A stretch of DNA of 64,000 nt from Litorilinea aerophila (GCF_006569185.2 NZ_VIGC02000008.1:124001-188000); one strand, 5' to 3'; positions 56,428 through 64,000 are shown, counted from the stretch's first letter. Notes: generated by a model from the letters alone, not told the origin. A program made the numbers and translations.

Positions 56428-56904
56428 TCACATACCGAATCTCATCAGTACCATACACAGCAATACCAAAACGAATAAAGCTAGGCTGAAGAGGTTGCTA
56501 TTACGGATATAGCGGGCTGCTCCCGGGCGGAAGCGATCCCCGTCCCAAACTTTTGCGTACACAGTGCGACTCGAGACGGCTCCATGCACCGTGAGCACAA
56601 GTACCAAGAGTAGGGCTACCAGGAAGGTAAGTCCATAAGCTGTAGTGAGCAAGTATCCCCAGCTCCTGATCGGTCCCAGCCAGGTGCCGCGCAGGATTCC
56701 TAACCAGAACACCAATGTTCCTGAAAGCATCATCAAGCGGCCAACAAACCTGTCCATGACCTGGAGGGTGGCCTTTGCTTCAGCAGGAGGACGGCGTAGC
56801 AGCGTGGGCCAGACGCCGAGCGCCATGAACACGTATCCGCCAAACCAAGTCATTCCGGCCAGCACGTGCAGATAATGTACCACTATGATCCAGGTTAGGT
56901 TCAT
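56428..56904 (-). CDS. Four-helix membrane protein, CopD/DUF2269-like
   Basis: A 158-residue integral membrane protein. The N-terminal IIVVHYLHVLAGMTWFGGYVFMALGVWPTLL, with His and Trp-Phe-Gly-Gly, is typical of the CopD/DUF2269 type of heme- or copper-associated membrane proteins. Further helices: LMMLSGTLVFWLGILRG, YLLTTAYGLTFLVALLLVLVLTVHGAVSS, NLFSLALFVLVLLCMVLMRF. ATG 56904 has GAGGAGGCTGGT upstream. It starts 11 bases after the NAD(P)-binding gene and is probably co-transcribed with it. Confidence 0.82.
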   Translation of the reverse strand: MNLTWIIVVHYLHVLAGMTWFGGYVFMALGVWPTLLRRPPAEAKATLQVMDRFVGRLMMLSGTLVFWLGILRGTWLGPIRSWGYLLTTAYGLTFLVALLLVLVLTVHGAVSSRTVYAKVWDGDRFRPGAARYIRNSNLFSLALFVLVLLCMVLMRFGM

Positions 56905-56915
56905 ACCAGCCTCCT

Positions 56916-57548
56916 CTAACGAGTTGAACGGGCTCCATTTACCCCGATGGCTTTGCCGATCATGTGCGGATCCTCTACCACGTTTAACAAGGTCATGGCA
57001 TAGTCAGCGCGGGAAAGCTGCCAGTGGCCGCCGGTGGGATTGGGTTCACTGTCTGTATGTACCTCCCCGCTTCCGGGCTTATCGTTGAGCATGGTAGCCC
57101 GCACAATGCTCCAGTCTAGTCCGCTCGCCTGGAGTATGCCCTCGGCCCGCGCCAGGTCGGCGTAGGCAGCCCGAAAAATCACCCAGGCGAGCGTAACTGC
57201 CAACCAGGGACGGCTGGCTACGATGCTGCGGCTGCTCGTCGTGACTATCCGACGTACTCCGCTTTCCTTCATCACGGTGATGAGGTTGAGTGTCGTTTGG
57301 CTGATAACGGTTGTCGGCCCCAGGTTGGGTGGGGAGACGATCGTGATCACTGCGTCATGGCCGGGTACTGCTTTGCGTAGGTCGGCCAGGTCGAGCGCAT
57401 CTCCCTGCACTACCCCAGCTAGCCCCTCTAAGCCCGCCAAAGCCTCTGGGCGGCGGGTAAAGGCCGTGATCTGATGGCCTCGGCGGATCCCCTGCTCGAG
57501 CACGTGTCGACCAGTGCGCCCTGTTGAACCGATCACTAGTAGCTTCAT
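56916..57548 (-). CDS. NAD(P)-binding oxidoreductase (NmrA/SDR_a-like)
   Basis: A 210-residue Rossmann protein of the atypical SDR type (YwnB/BLVRB-like): GSTGRTGRHVLEQGIRRGHQITAFTRRP, VVQGDALDLADLRKAVPGHDAVI, RRIVTTSSRSI, and LDWSIVRATMLNDKPGSG. Such proteins are NAD(P)H-dependent flavin or quinone-related reductases or regulators. Its first 267 coding bases are repeated at 58134-58400 in a truncated second copy. It precedes the CopD-like gene. ATG 57548 has AAGAGGGC upstream. Confidence 0.88.
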   Translation of the reverse strand: MKLLVIGSTGRTGRHVLEQGIRRGHQITAFTRRPEALAGLEGLAGVVQGDALDLADLRKAVPGHDAVITIVSPPNLGPTTVISQTTLNLITVMKESGVRRIVTTSSRSIVASRPWLAVTLAWVIFRAAYADLARAEGILQASGLDWSIVRATMLNDKPGSGEVHTDSEPNPTGGHWQLSRADYAMTLLNVVEDPHMIGKAIGVNGARSTR

Positions 57549-57604
57549 ATGCCCTCTTGAAGAGTTTATCGATTGCCGATGATGATCAACTGTCTGATAG
57601 AGCG

Positions 57605-57982
57605 TTATTCAGATGTGCTTTTGTTGGGGTGGTAGCGACCACTGGCGCGCAGGGTCTTCCCCAGGGTGCGCAGCATGTCCTGAAACTGTTCGCCCAGCTT
57701 CCTATTGGACGGGGCGAACAGCGGCACGAGCCAGCGGGTCGTGCCCGGTGCGATGTTGTAGACGCGGTACTGGATCAGGGTTCTCCCGTTGTGGTCCTTG
57801 ACGATGTACTCACCTCGGTACCACCACTCGCCTTGGAGGGAGGCTCGTCGTTCCACCTCGTCTATCGTGACCTTGCCCAGGCCGGATTGCTCGAGAAAGG
57901 ACACGAGTGCCTTCCACACCTCCTTGGGGGGAGCGTCCATCTCTCCGGAAGCGGACCAGGTCGATTTTTTCGAATCGGACAT
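57605..57982 (-). CDS. SRPBCC / START-like protein
   Basis: A 125-residue START-fold protein: STWSASGEMDAPPKEVWKALVSFLEQSG, RASLQGEWWYRGEYIVKDHNGRTLIQYRVYNIAPGTTRW and the long C-terminal helix (KLGEQFQDMLRTLGKTLR). A hydrophobic-ligand binding or polyketide-cyclase-like role is possible. ATG 57982 has GAGGAGAG upstream; a longer frame starts at 58018. It lies between the complete and truncated copies of the NAD(P)-binding gene. Confidence 0.8.
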   Translation of the reverse strand: MSDSKKSTWSASGEMDAPPKEVWKALVSFLEQSGLGKVTIDEVERRASLQGEWWYRGEYIVKDHNGRTLIQYRVYNIAPGTTRWLVPLFAPSNRKLGEQFQDMLRTLGKTLRASGRYHPNKSTSE

Positions 57983-58100
57983 CTCGGTATTCTCTCCTCT
58001 GCCTTCGCAGGAAAGCATGCCTCATCGTGGGTGAACAGTTCGTCCAACAGGTCGGTAGTATCGAACTGGCCGGCGATGTTCGCACAGCGCGACGTCACCA

Positions 58101-58400
58101 TCATTCCCAGGCAGTTCGTGGGTACCAAGCAACGAGGTTGAGTGTCGGTTGGCTGATAACGGTTGTCGGTCCCAGGTTGGGTGGGGAGACGATCGTGATC
58201 ACTGCGTCATGGCCGGGTACTGCTTTGCGCAGGTCGGCCAGGTCGAGCGCATCTCCCTGTATTACCCCAGCTAGCCCCTCTAAGCCCGCCAAAGCCTCTG
58301 GGCGGCGGGTAAAGGCCGTGATCTGATGGCCTCGGCGGATCCCCTGCTCGAGCACGTGTCGACCGGTACGCCCTGTTGAACTGAACACCAGTAGCTTCAT
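58101..58400 (-). pseudogene. Truncated second copy of the NAD(P)-binding oxidoreductase
   Basis: The first 89 residues are nearly identical to the protein encoded at 56916-57548. At 58134 the similarity ends abruptly and 10 unrelated residues follow (VAWYPRTAWE) to the stop. The missing C-terminal 120 residues include the substrate part of the fold, so this is a remnant. AAGGAG lies before the ATG, so it may still be expressed. It is divergent from marR. Confidence 0.85.
58134..58400. repeat. 267-bp direct repeat of 57282-57548
   Basis: Bases 58134-58400 match 57282-57548 without gaps, with about ten mismatches (offset 852). Both copies end at the ATG of the gene. It results from a local duplication followed by loss of the rest of the second gene. 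Confidence 0.9.
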
Positions 58401-58432
58401 ATATGCTCCTTTCGCAAAATTATTATATAGTA

Positions 58433-58473
58433 TTGATTACCAATTATATTAGTAATTAGGTTTGTGGTAGAAT
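58433..58473. promoter_or_regulatory. MarR operator candidate and extended -10 promoter for marR
   Basis: TGATTACCAAT-TAT-ATTAGTAATTA (about 58434-58458) is a near-palindrome with ATTAC/GTAAT arms, the size of MarR-type operators. TGG-TAGAAT (hexamer 58468-58473) is an extended -10 for marR. A divergent TATAAT-like box on the minus strand near 58420 could serve the truncated gene; both would be covered by a regulator at the palindrome. Confidence 0.55.
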
Positions 58474-58490
58474 AGCACAGGAGGCACTCA

Positions 58491-58976
58491 ATGTCAAGGA
58501 AAACCCGATCTGTTCAACCCGTTTTGGCGACGGAGATTGGTCGTCGCTTCAGTACAGCTGTGGTGCTTTACCACAGTGCGGTTGCTGAATGCTTTGGTCT
58601 CAGCGCCACCGATTGGAAGTGCGGCGAAATACTCAGCCGGATGGGGCCAATGAATCCCACACAACTGGCGGCGCTCACCGGCATGAGCACTGCGGCGGTG
58701 ACATTGGTCATTGACCGCCTTGAGCAAGCCGGGTTTGCCCGCCGCGAGCGTGACCCCAACGATCGGCGCAAGGTTCTGGTCTACCCTACCGCTACCCCAG
58801 AGATAGAGCAGAAGATAGAAGAAGTTTTCAGGGAATTGACCGAGAAAATGGAGGCGCTAATGGCTCGTTACAGCCCTCAACAACTCCAGGCCATAGTGGA
58901 TTTCATTCAGCAAGCCACCCAGATTATGGAGTCCGAAACTGCGCGGCTGCGCGGGGAGGCGGCGAAGAAGGCTTGA
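58491..58976 (+). CDS. MarR family transcriptional regulator
   Basis: A 161-residue winged-helix regulator: VLYHSAVAECFGLSATDWKCGEILSRMGPMNPTQLAALTGMSTAAVTLVIDRLEQAGFARRERDPNDRRKVLVYPT is a full MarR DNA-binding domain with the DxR wing (about residues 25-105). The C-terminal helix mediates dimerisation. It probably senses a phenolic or oxidising compound and controls the divergent NAD(P)-binding/SRPBCC genes. ATG 58491 has CAGGAGG 6 bases upstream. Confidence 0.93.
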   Translation: MSRKTRSVQPVLATEIGRRFSTAVVLYHSAVAECFGLSATDWKCGEILSRMGPMNPTQLAALTGMSTAAVTLVIDRLEQAGFARRERDPNDRRKVLVYPTATPEIEQKIEEVFRELTEKMEALMARYSPQQLQAIVDFIQQATQIMESETARLRGEAAKKA

Positions 58977-59414
58977 TTGTGTACAGAGAGGTTTACATCT
59001 CGGGTGCTGAAATTAGATAGTTCCCTGTGAAGAGTGAAGAGTTGCTGGCAGAGTGGGAGACCATACTGCACTACACGACAAAAAAATGAACAGGTCGAGG
59101 TTTTGGTTGTAGGACGGTAGGCCCAAAACCTTCCAAAACCAAAACCCGACCCGTCCGCCATGCTTTACGTCGAACAGCTGACAAACGTTCTTGCAGAGCG
59201 GCCACCTCTTGGCACCGCGCCCGCCTTCACTTTATCGCTCGCTTTCCAGTGCTGTAGCAAGTACGTGCGCAGGCCGGGGCAACCCGTGCCGAGCAAAGCA
59301 TCGAGCTGCTGTACGCATTGTTTGCGCTGCTTCCGGCGCAGAAGAGGTGTCTAGCGTGGTATGCCCCAAAATAGGCCACATGTGGTGGCGAAAATTGCCA
59401 AACACCCGCTTGAC
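58977..59414. other. Gap after marR, no gene recognised
   Basis: About 440 bases. It includes GGTTTTGG/CCAAAACC inverted motifs near 59096-59148. Open frames on both strands (for example 59191-59670 plus, with no family resemblance) run into the 3' part of the epimerase gene. It may be the decayed end of an inserted element, but no transposase is identifiable. Confidence 0.35.
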
Positions 59415-60572
59415 TCAGGCGTTCATACAAACTCCTTGCGACTTTTCACTTGTCAATCTCGGACCCAGTTCTACTCTGTGGCTAATCCGAGACAAGGGTC
59501 GTCGTGTGAGACACCCCTTCGGCATGTCAGACGCGCTCCGCCAGCGAATGTCTCCGGAGCCAGTGGATGGCTTGGCCTTAGCGCCATTCGGTGGTGCGCC
59601 CCCTCCTGCCGGACGCGTGGCAGTGTTCTCGCCCAGCCCTTCCACAAAGCCGCGCCGCCAGCTCGGGTAGATCGGCTGCCAGCGGAGCTCACGTTTCGCC
59701 TTAGCGTTGGAACCACCACGGATCTTCGTCATCATTGACACGCCACCCGCGCCGATCAGCAGCCGGGCCAACCAGACCGGCACCTTCCGCGGTGGCTTGG
59801 CGCCGACGGCGTTGGCCAGGAACGGTAGCCAGACGGCGACCGGAGCCGGCTCGTCGTCGACGATATTGTAGATGCCGGGTGAGCCGTGAGTGATGGCCGC
59901 GACAGTCGCGCGCGCCGCGTCCTCGATATGGATGAATGACCAGATCCCGGCGCCGTTGCCGACGATCGGGAAACGTCGCTTGCGGACGAGCTCGACCAGT
60001 CTTCCGTCCTGTGCGATGCCCGTGCCGGGCCCGTAGAACATGCCGTACCGCAACGCCAGTGCTTCCACATCGGTCGCGTTGCACACGGCATCCTCGAGAT
60101 AGCGGATCGCTGCCAGTGTCTGGCGGAAACTGGCCGGTGGATTCGGATCCAACGGATCCTCCTCCGTCTTGACCGGGCCACCCACCCGTGCAAACGGCCA
60201 GCCACAATAGCTTTGCACGATGAACCGCCGTGCGCCCACCAGCCGCGCCGCGGCCAGCAGCGTGTCGGTGACTTCGGTGCGCAGGCGGTTGGTCAGCGCG
60301 AACTCTTGGTCGAAGCGCTTGAAATTGCCGGTCGCGTCGGCGAGCGCCGTCAATTGATGGACAATGACCTCCGGCTCTGCTTGCCGGACGGCGGCAGTCA
60401 AGGCGTCCCGGTCGAGCGGATCGGCGATGCTGGGTTGCGCGCCGAGCGTCGCGAGCGCTCTGGCTTTCTCAGCGCTGCGTGTGAGCGCGATCACTTCATA
60501 GCCATGCTCCAGGAGCAGCGGCACCAGGGCTTTGCCAAGTGCGCCGGTGCTGCCGGCGACAAATATACGCAT
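59415..60572 (-). CDS. NAD-dependent epimerase/dehydratase with abnormal C-terminal tail
   Basis: An extended-SDR epimerase. Rossmann motif FVAGSTGALGKALVPLLLEHG, VIVHQLTAL, an active-site Tyr-like SYCGWPFAR, LRYGMFYGPGT, IWSFIHIEDAARATVAAI, YNIVDDEPAPV and RWQPIYPSWRRGF. The family normally ends soon after the last motif (about residue 313). Here the frame runs on for some 70 more residues of low-complexity, nonconserved sequence to 59415, so the natural stop seems lost by a junction near 59625. ATG 60572 has GGGAGG about 8 bases upstream. It is the E member of the ECF41 COE set. Confidence 0.85.
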   Translation of the reverse strand: MRIFVAGSTGALGKALVPLLLEHGYEVIALTRSAEKARALATLGAQPSIADPLDRDALTAAVRQAEPEVIVHQLTALADATGNFKRFDQEFALTNRLRTEVTDTLLAAARLVGARRFIVQSYCGWPFARVGGPVKTEEDPLDPNPPASFRQTLAAIRYLEDAVCNATDVEALALRYGMFYGPGTGIAQDGRLVELVRKRRFPIVGNGAGIWSFIHIEDAARATVAAITHGSPGIYNIVDDEPAPVAVWLPFLANAVGAKPPRKVPVWLARLLIGAGGVSMMTKIRGGSNAKAKRELRWQPIYPSWRRGFVEGLGENTATRPAGGGAPPNGAKAKPSTGSGDIRWRSASDMPKGCLTRRPLSRISHRVELGPRLTSEKSQGVCMNA

Positions 60573-60750
60573 GGTGTTTCCTCCCAATGGCTGCATGTAC
60601 TGGTCGTGGCGACCGCGCGCATGGGTACGCACCTGGGATCGGGGGCACCTTGTCCGCCCCGGTGTGGGGCCGGCCAGCCACCTCCGAGCCCCAATCATGC
60701 CACCGTGCGCCACGACCTATTACTACTAAGGGATGTTGGCGCTACGCTTC

Positions 60751-61641
60751 TCAGCCGCGTGTGATACCGCACAGCTTATCGGGGTTGAGCACGCCGTAGA
60801 CTGCCTGGATGCGGCCCCGTGCGTCAAAGTCGAACGCATAGACGCGATCGAGCCGACCATCGATCCACACCAGCAGGCCTGGCTGTCCGTTCACGCAGGC
60901 GCGCTCGAAAGTCATCATGCGTCCGGCCTTGCGCATAATGCCCACGAAGAAACGCGCTACCCGATCTGCGCCGTAGATGATATTGCGCGCGGCGCGGGCC
61001 TTGCCGCCGCCATCCGTCCACAGCGCGATGTCGTGGGCGAAGATCGCCAGCAGCCCTTGCAGGTCGCCGGCGGCGCAGGCGCGGGCAAACGCGCGCGCTG
61101 CCTGCTCGGCCTGCGCCGGGTCGGCCCGGAAGCGCGGGCGCTCGGTGCTGAGGCGCTGGCGCGCCCGGTGGCCGAGCTGGCGGCAGTGCGGCCCGTTGCT
61201 GCCGATCAACCCGGCGATCTCGTCGTAGCTGTAGCCGAACACCTCGTGCAGGATGAACACCGCCCGCTCCAGCGGAGTGAGCCGCTCGAGCAGCAGCAGA
61301 AAGGCAAACGACAGCGTCTCCTCCTGCTCGGCGCGCGCCGTCGGGTCGGGTGTGCCGGTCGAGACGAGTGGCTCGGGCAGCCAGGGGCCGACGTAGTGCT
61401 CCCGGCGCGTTCGCGCGGCGCGCAGCGCATCCAGGCACAGCCGGGTGACGATCGTCATCAGGAAGGCACGCGGCGACTGCACCGTGTGGCGCGGTGATTG
61501 TTGCCAGCGCAGAAAAGCCTCCTGGAGGATGTCCTCGGCATCCATGGCGCTGCCGAGCATACGATACGCCAGGCCGAACAACACCGGCCGGTAGCGGTCG
61601 AATTCGTGCACCAGCGCTTCGGTGTCAGCGTTATGGGTCAT
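60751..61641 (-). CDS. sigJ: ECF41-type RNA polymerase sigma factor (SigJ-like)
   Basis: A 296-residue ECF sigma factor. Sigma-2 (about residues 10-75: LFGLAYRMLGSAMDAEDILQEAFLRW) and sigma-4 (about 105-165: LTPLERAVFILHEVFGYSYDEIA) are followed by a fused SnoaL-like domain (about 175-296). The domain carries the ECF41 hallmarks DGGGK (210-214) and NPDKL (286-290), known to control activity in cis instead of an anti-sigma factor. The neighbours are a carboxymuconolactone decarboxylase-type and an epimerase gene, the classical ECF41 targets. ATG 61641 has no strong ribosome binding site in view. About 138 bases separate it from the upstream gene. Confidence 0.93.
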   Translation of the reverse strand: MTHNADTEALVHEFDRYRPVLFGLAYRMLGSAMDAEDILQEAFLRWQQSPRHTVQSPRAFLMTIVTRLCLDALRAARTRREHYVGPWLPEPLVSTGTPDPTARAEQEETLSFAFLLLLERLTPLERAVFILHEVFGYSYDEIAGLIGSNGPHCRQLGHRARQRLSTERPRFRADPAQAEQAARAFARACAAGDLQGLLAIFAHDIALWTDGGGKARAARNIIYGADRVARFFVGIMRKAGRMMTFERACVNGQPGLLVWIDGRLDRVYAFDFDARGRIQAVYGVLNPDKLCGITRG

Positions 61642-61779
61642 CGGTTGTAAGCCTGCGTTTTACCATTCCCCGAATAAAGACGAATCACAGGCCGCGCGGG
61701 TGGTAATCACCGTTCGGCGAAGGGCGGCCAGACGGTCGTCGAGGTCGCCAGGTAGCGCCCCATCTCCTGCGGGTGCGCG

Positions 61780-62250
61780 TTACTTGCTGATAGCCACCGC
61801 GCGCGGCTGGTAGCTGTCCACCTCGGGACGGAAGCTGATCGAGAGACGGTTCCAGCCGTTGATCGCGACCACCGCGAGCGTCAGATCGACCAACTCCTGC
61901 TCGCTGAAGTGTCGGCGTACCTCCGCGAAGAGTGTGTCGGGCACATGGGTTTCGCTTACCCGTGTGACCGCGTCAGTCCAGGCCAGCGCAGCGCGCTCGC
62001 GTTCTGTGTAGAACGGCGCCTCGTGCCAGGCAGCCAGGGCATACAGGCGTTGCTCGCTCTCGCCAGCGGCGCGTGCGTCTTTGGTGTGCATGTCGATGCA
62101 ATAGGCGCAGCCGTTGATCAGCGAAGCGCGAAGGTTGACCAGCTCGCGCAACGGGCGCTCGATCGTCGAGGTCGCCAGATAGCGCTCCAGCGCGTGTAGG
62201 GTCCGGATCCCCTCGGGGGCGACATGGGCGTAGTCGATGCGTGGTGGCAT
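61780..62250 (-). CDS. Carboxymuconolactone decarboxylase / AhpD-like protein
   Basis: A 156-residue CMD-family protein. The redox motif is C48-x2-C51 with H55 (NGCAYCIDMH), as in AhpD-like alkylhydroperoxidases. TERERAALAWTDAVTRV and FSEQELVDLTLAVVAINGWNRLSI complete the fold. It is the C member of the ECF41 COE set and lies directly upstream of the sigma factor on the same strand. A promoter matching the ECF41 consensus precedes it. ATG 62250 has AAAGGAGCTGTCTCCT upstream. Confidence 0.94.
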   Translation of the reverse strand: MPPRIDYAHVAPEGIRTLHALERYLATSTIERPLRELVNLRASLINGCAYCIDMHTKDARAAGESEQRLYALAAWHEAPFYTERERAALAWTDAVTRVSETHVPDTLFAEVRRHFSEQELVDLTLAVVAINGWNRLSISFRPEVDSYQPRAVAISK

Positions 62251-62307
62251 AGGAGACAGCTCCTTTCTTCACATCCCGCAGACATAATTCGCATCTCGCA
62301 AACATAA

Positions 62308-62334
62308 GACGAAACAGCCGCTCGAAATGTGACA
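62308..62334 (-). promoter_or_regulatory. ECF41-dependent promoter (TGTCACA-n16-CGTC)
   Basis: On the minus strand TGTCACA (62328-62334) and CGTC (62308-62311) are separated by exactly 16 bases. This equals the consensus known for ECF41 target promoters. The CMD gene starts about 58 bases further on. A search by eye of the gaps before sigJ and the epimerase found no second copy, so all three genes may be read from here. Confidence 0.8.
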
Positions 62335-62420
62335 TCCGGCTGGTTGGGTACCTGCCGCATCGGCCAACGTCGGCGCCAAATGCCGCCAGGGCTCATGCAA
62401 CATCCTTGGCGGGTGGGGTT

Positions 62421-62468
62421 TTAAAAGACCCCGTTTTCCCGCCGTGTCAATGGCGGAAAAACGGGGTT
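62421..62468 (-). terminator. Terminator of the SRPBCC gene
   Basis: On the minus strand AACCCCGTTTTTCCGCC (62452-62468) pairs with GGCGGGAAAACGGGGTC (62427-62443) over an 8-base loop with few mismatches. TTTTAA (62421-62426) follows. It isolates the right-hand operon from the ECF41 promoter. Confidence 0.75.
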
Positions 62469-62527
62469 GCAAAGGGCTCTGTCCCGCGCGCCGGAGGCCC
62501 ATCCGGCGCTGCAACTCTTCGATGTAT

Positions 62528-62977
62528 TCAGCCAGGGCCTCCGGGCGGAGATCGTTTCAAGAACTTCTTCAGGGCCGCCAGCATCATTTCCCAATTCCTC
62601 TCCGAATGCTCGCGTGCTTCCTCAGTCGCATTATTGTCCTGGGACAGTAAGACGTGGGTTTGGTTTCCCTCGTTCGACAACTCAATTGTCACCGTGTGAT
62701 AGTTTTCCGGCTTGTCAGGCAGACCGGAGAGGGGGCTGAAATGACTATACTGGAGTACTCGCGGTGGCTCGAACCGCAGAATCACACCTTTGTCCTCATA
62801 CGATTTGCCTTGCCACTCTCCCTTCCAGGTAATCGGGCTCCCTTCGCGCCAGTCCGTGACAACATGGGTACCGAACATGAATTGTTTGATGGCCTCAGGA
62901 TTCACCAATGCACCCCAGACCCTTTCGACAGGTGCGTTTATGGTGATGGAAGCTCTGGCAATCAGGTTCTTATTCAT
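62528..62977 (-). CDS. SRPBCC / AHSA1-like protein
   Basis: A 149-residue START-fold protein: IARASITINAPVERVWGALVNPEAIKQFMFG, WREGSPITWKGEWQGKSYEDKGVIL, TVTIELSNEGNQTHVLLSQDNN and the final helix NWEMMLAALKKFL. This is the AHSA1/COG3832 type. ATG 62977 has GGAG 8 bases upstream. It is the third gene of the minus-strand set with the VOC and SnoaL-like genes. Confidence 0.9.
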   Translation of the reverse strand: MNKNLIARASITINAPVERVWGALVNPEAIKQFMFGTHVVTDWREGSPITWKGEWQGKSYEDKGVILRFEPPRVLQYSHFSPLSGLPDKPENYHTVTIELSNEGNQTHVLLSQDNNATEEAREHSERNWEMMLAALKKFLKRSPPGGPG

Positions 62978-63050
62978 AATTTGCTCCACCGTGAAGAGAG
63001 AAAGCGTGCATATGGCTAGCGCCGTCCTGTTGTTAGCCGAGAATCTCATT

Positions 63051-63584
63051 TCATCGCCCTTCCATTGCATTTCTCAACCCTGCAATGTCTATTCTCTTCA
63101 TCCCGAACAGGGCGATGTTCATGCGCTCCGCTTTCTGCCGGTCCGGGCCCTGGTCGACTTCCCAGACGAAAGATGGCACGATTTGCCAGGACACACCGAA
63201 GCGGTCCTTAACCCACCCGCAAGGCTGTTCCTCGCCATCTTCGGAAAGAACCTCCCAGAGCCTGTCAATCTGCTCCTGGGTCTCGCATGAGACATAGAGC
63301 GACATGCTCTCGTGGAACTTTCCAAAGTAAGCCCCACCCCGGAAGGCCACCACTTCCTCCCCATTGAGCGTGAAGCGAATGGTTTTCACGTCACCGGCCA
63401 CGCCGGGCATGATGTCTTCGGACATCTCCGGCACCTGCCGCAGCGCTGCAACCTCCTGCTCGCCGAAGTAACTTCGTCCCAGAATCGTCGAATTCCCGAA
63501 CACTTTGTTGAAGAGTTCGACGTACGTGGCGACGGCTTCCTCGAGGTTCTTGTTGAATCCCAGGCACACGGTAATCGCTTTCAT
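63051..63584 (-). CDS. VOC family protein (PhnB-like)
   Basis: A 177-residue glyoxalase/bleomycin-resistance fold protein of the PhnB / 3-demethylubiquinone-methyltransferase-like type: CLGFNKNLEEAVATYVELFNKVF, RFTLNGEEVVAFRGG, MSLYVSCETQEQIDRLWEVLSEDGEEQPCGWVKDRFGVSWQIVP. It overlaps the upstream SnoaL-like gene by four bases (ATGA, 63581-63584). Substrate unknown. Confidence 0.92.
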   Translation of the reverse strand: MKAITVCLGFNKNLEEAVATYVELFNKVFGNSTILGRSYFGEQEVAALRQVPEMSEDIMPGVAGDVKTIRFTLNGEEVVAFRGGAYFGKFHESMSLYVSCETQEQIDRLWEVLSEDGEEQPCGWVKDRFGVSWQIVPSFVWEVDQGPDRQKAERMNIALFGMKRIDIAGLRNAMEGR

Positions 63585-63994
63585 TGGCTGACCTCGCTAT
63601 TGAGCTTGTGGGGAGCCGAGTGGTGCTCGTGCACAATCTGCCATGCGCCGTTGCGCTTCGTTAAGCCCAACGTCAGGCGACACACCGGTTCGGAAGAGCC
63701 GCCGATGCGTAACAGCGCGGTTGCAAAGGCAACGTTGTCACCTGCCGTGATGCGCAGGTCTTCGAGGACGAATACTTCTCGATCCGGTGCACCATAGCGA
63801 AAGAAGAGCTCCCAGGTCTTTCGATACGCGTCGAGCCCCTCGGATTGAAGGGGCTCGGGGACGTCGAACATGAGCACGGACTCTGAATGGTTGGCGAGGA
63901 TGCCCTCCATGTCACCACGCTGAATGGCCCGCTCCCAGGAGCGGATCACGCGTTCGATGTCTGATTTTTCTGCATTGGTGTCCATAAGGCTCAT
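63581..63994 (-). CDS. SnoaL/YybH-like (NTF2-fold) protein
   Basis: A 137-residue NTF2-like protein: DIERVIRSWERAIQRGDMEGILANHSESVLMFDVPEP, GLDAYRKTWELFF, LRIGGSSEPVCRLTLGLTKRNGAWQIVHEHHSAP. It resembles the SgcJ/EcaC/YybH group of small ligand-binding proteins. The start (ATG 63994) lies near the window edge; ATG 63985 is an alternative. It is the first visible gene of the set coupled to the VOC protein. Confidence 0.88.
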   Translation of the reverse strand: MSLMDTNAEKSDIERVIRSWERAIQRGDMEGILANHSESVLMFDVPEPLQSEGLDAYRKTWELFFRYGAPDREVFVLEDLRITAGDNVAFATALLRIGGSSEPVCRLTLGLTKRNGAWQIVHEHHSAPHKLNSEVSQ

Positions 63995-64000
63995 AACCCT

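Noticed and set aside
59191-59670. 159-residue open frame after marR
   Set aside because: It overlaps the epimerase 3' end on the opposite strand and resembles nothing.

Overview
The window is a GC-rich bacterial chromosome segment. Gene content and style suggest Chloroflexota, probably the Caldilineae/Anaerolineae side: a DUF2089 / DUF4097-SHOCT operon, an LLM flavoenzyme, a Tat-type lipoprotein of a peptide ABC system, stand-alone sulfatases and GH127, and many noncoding hairpin repeats. This is an inference from content; no search was run. I saw no rRNA, tRNA or CRISPR array.

Layout. 1-6170: a carbohydrate-use cluster (two sulfatases, a mandelate-racemase-type acid-sugar enzyme, a GntR/FCD regulator with a candidate operator, a GH127 arabinofuranosidase). 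6170-6800: noncoding, with an inverted repeat and a dispersed 141-bp repeat. 6799-15000: uvrA, a HAD phosphatase, a GCS2 carboxylate-amine ligase, a PIG-L deacetylase and a lone molybdopterin oxidoreductase. 15400-18480: two type I glutamine synthetases separated by strong hairpins. 18600-20470 (minus): a Xer-type recombinase followed by purine nucleoside phosphorylase. 20630-23670: a protein with about 58 cysteines in 290 residues, followed by a PflX-like radical SAM protein; this is the least explained gene pair. 23690-27300 (minus): DUF2089 regulator, DUF4097-SHOCT protein, SHOCT protein, NfeD and an SPFH protein, behind a clear sigma-70 promoter and a 12-bp palindrome. 27650-34170: membrane protein, metallophosphoesterase/HD pair, rimO, MerR-like and DUF1232 genes, and an XPB-helicase-C-like protein. 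34240-36550: hairpin cluster, superoxide dismutase and a YkuE-type phosphoesterase. 36920-43610: transketolase, holA, recF, small membrane proteins, mnmA. 43970-50570: TIGR04076-like protein, LLM flavoenzyme, and a peptide-type ABC transporter (binding protein and two permeases, no ATPase) with an amidohydrolase. 50680-53880: DUF3105 protein, the FetAB-type exporter and a D-2-hydroxyacid dehydrogenase.

From about 53.9 kb on, the sequence looks accessory: an HNH endonuclease, an AT-richer orphan membrane gene, long gene-poor gaps, a CopD-like membrane protein, an NAD(P)-binding gene with a broken 267-bp second copy, a MarR regulator, and then an ECF41-type sigma factor module. That module holds all its classical partners: a carboxymuconolactone decarboxylase-type protein upstream, an epimerase downstream, and a promoter matching the ECF41 consensus. 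The right edge has a small SnoaL-like / VOC / SRPBCC operon.

Promoters readable by eye are mostly sigma-70-like, often with an extended -10. At three genes the -10 box lies only 7-8 bases before the start codon, which predicts leaderless mRNAs.
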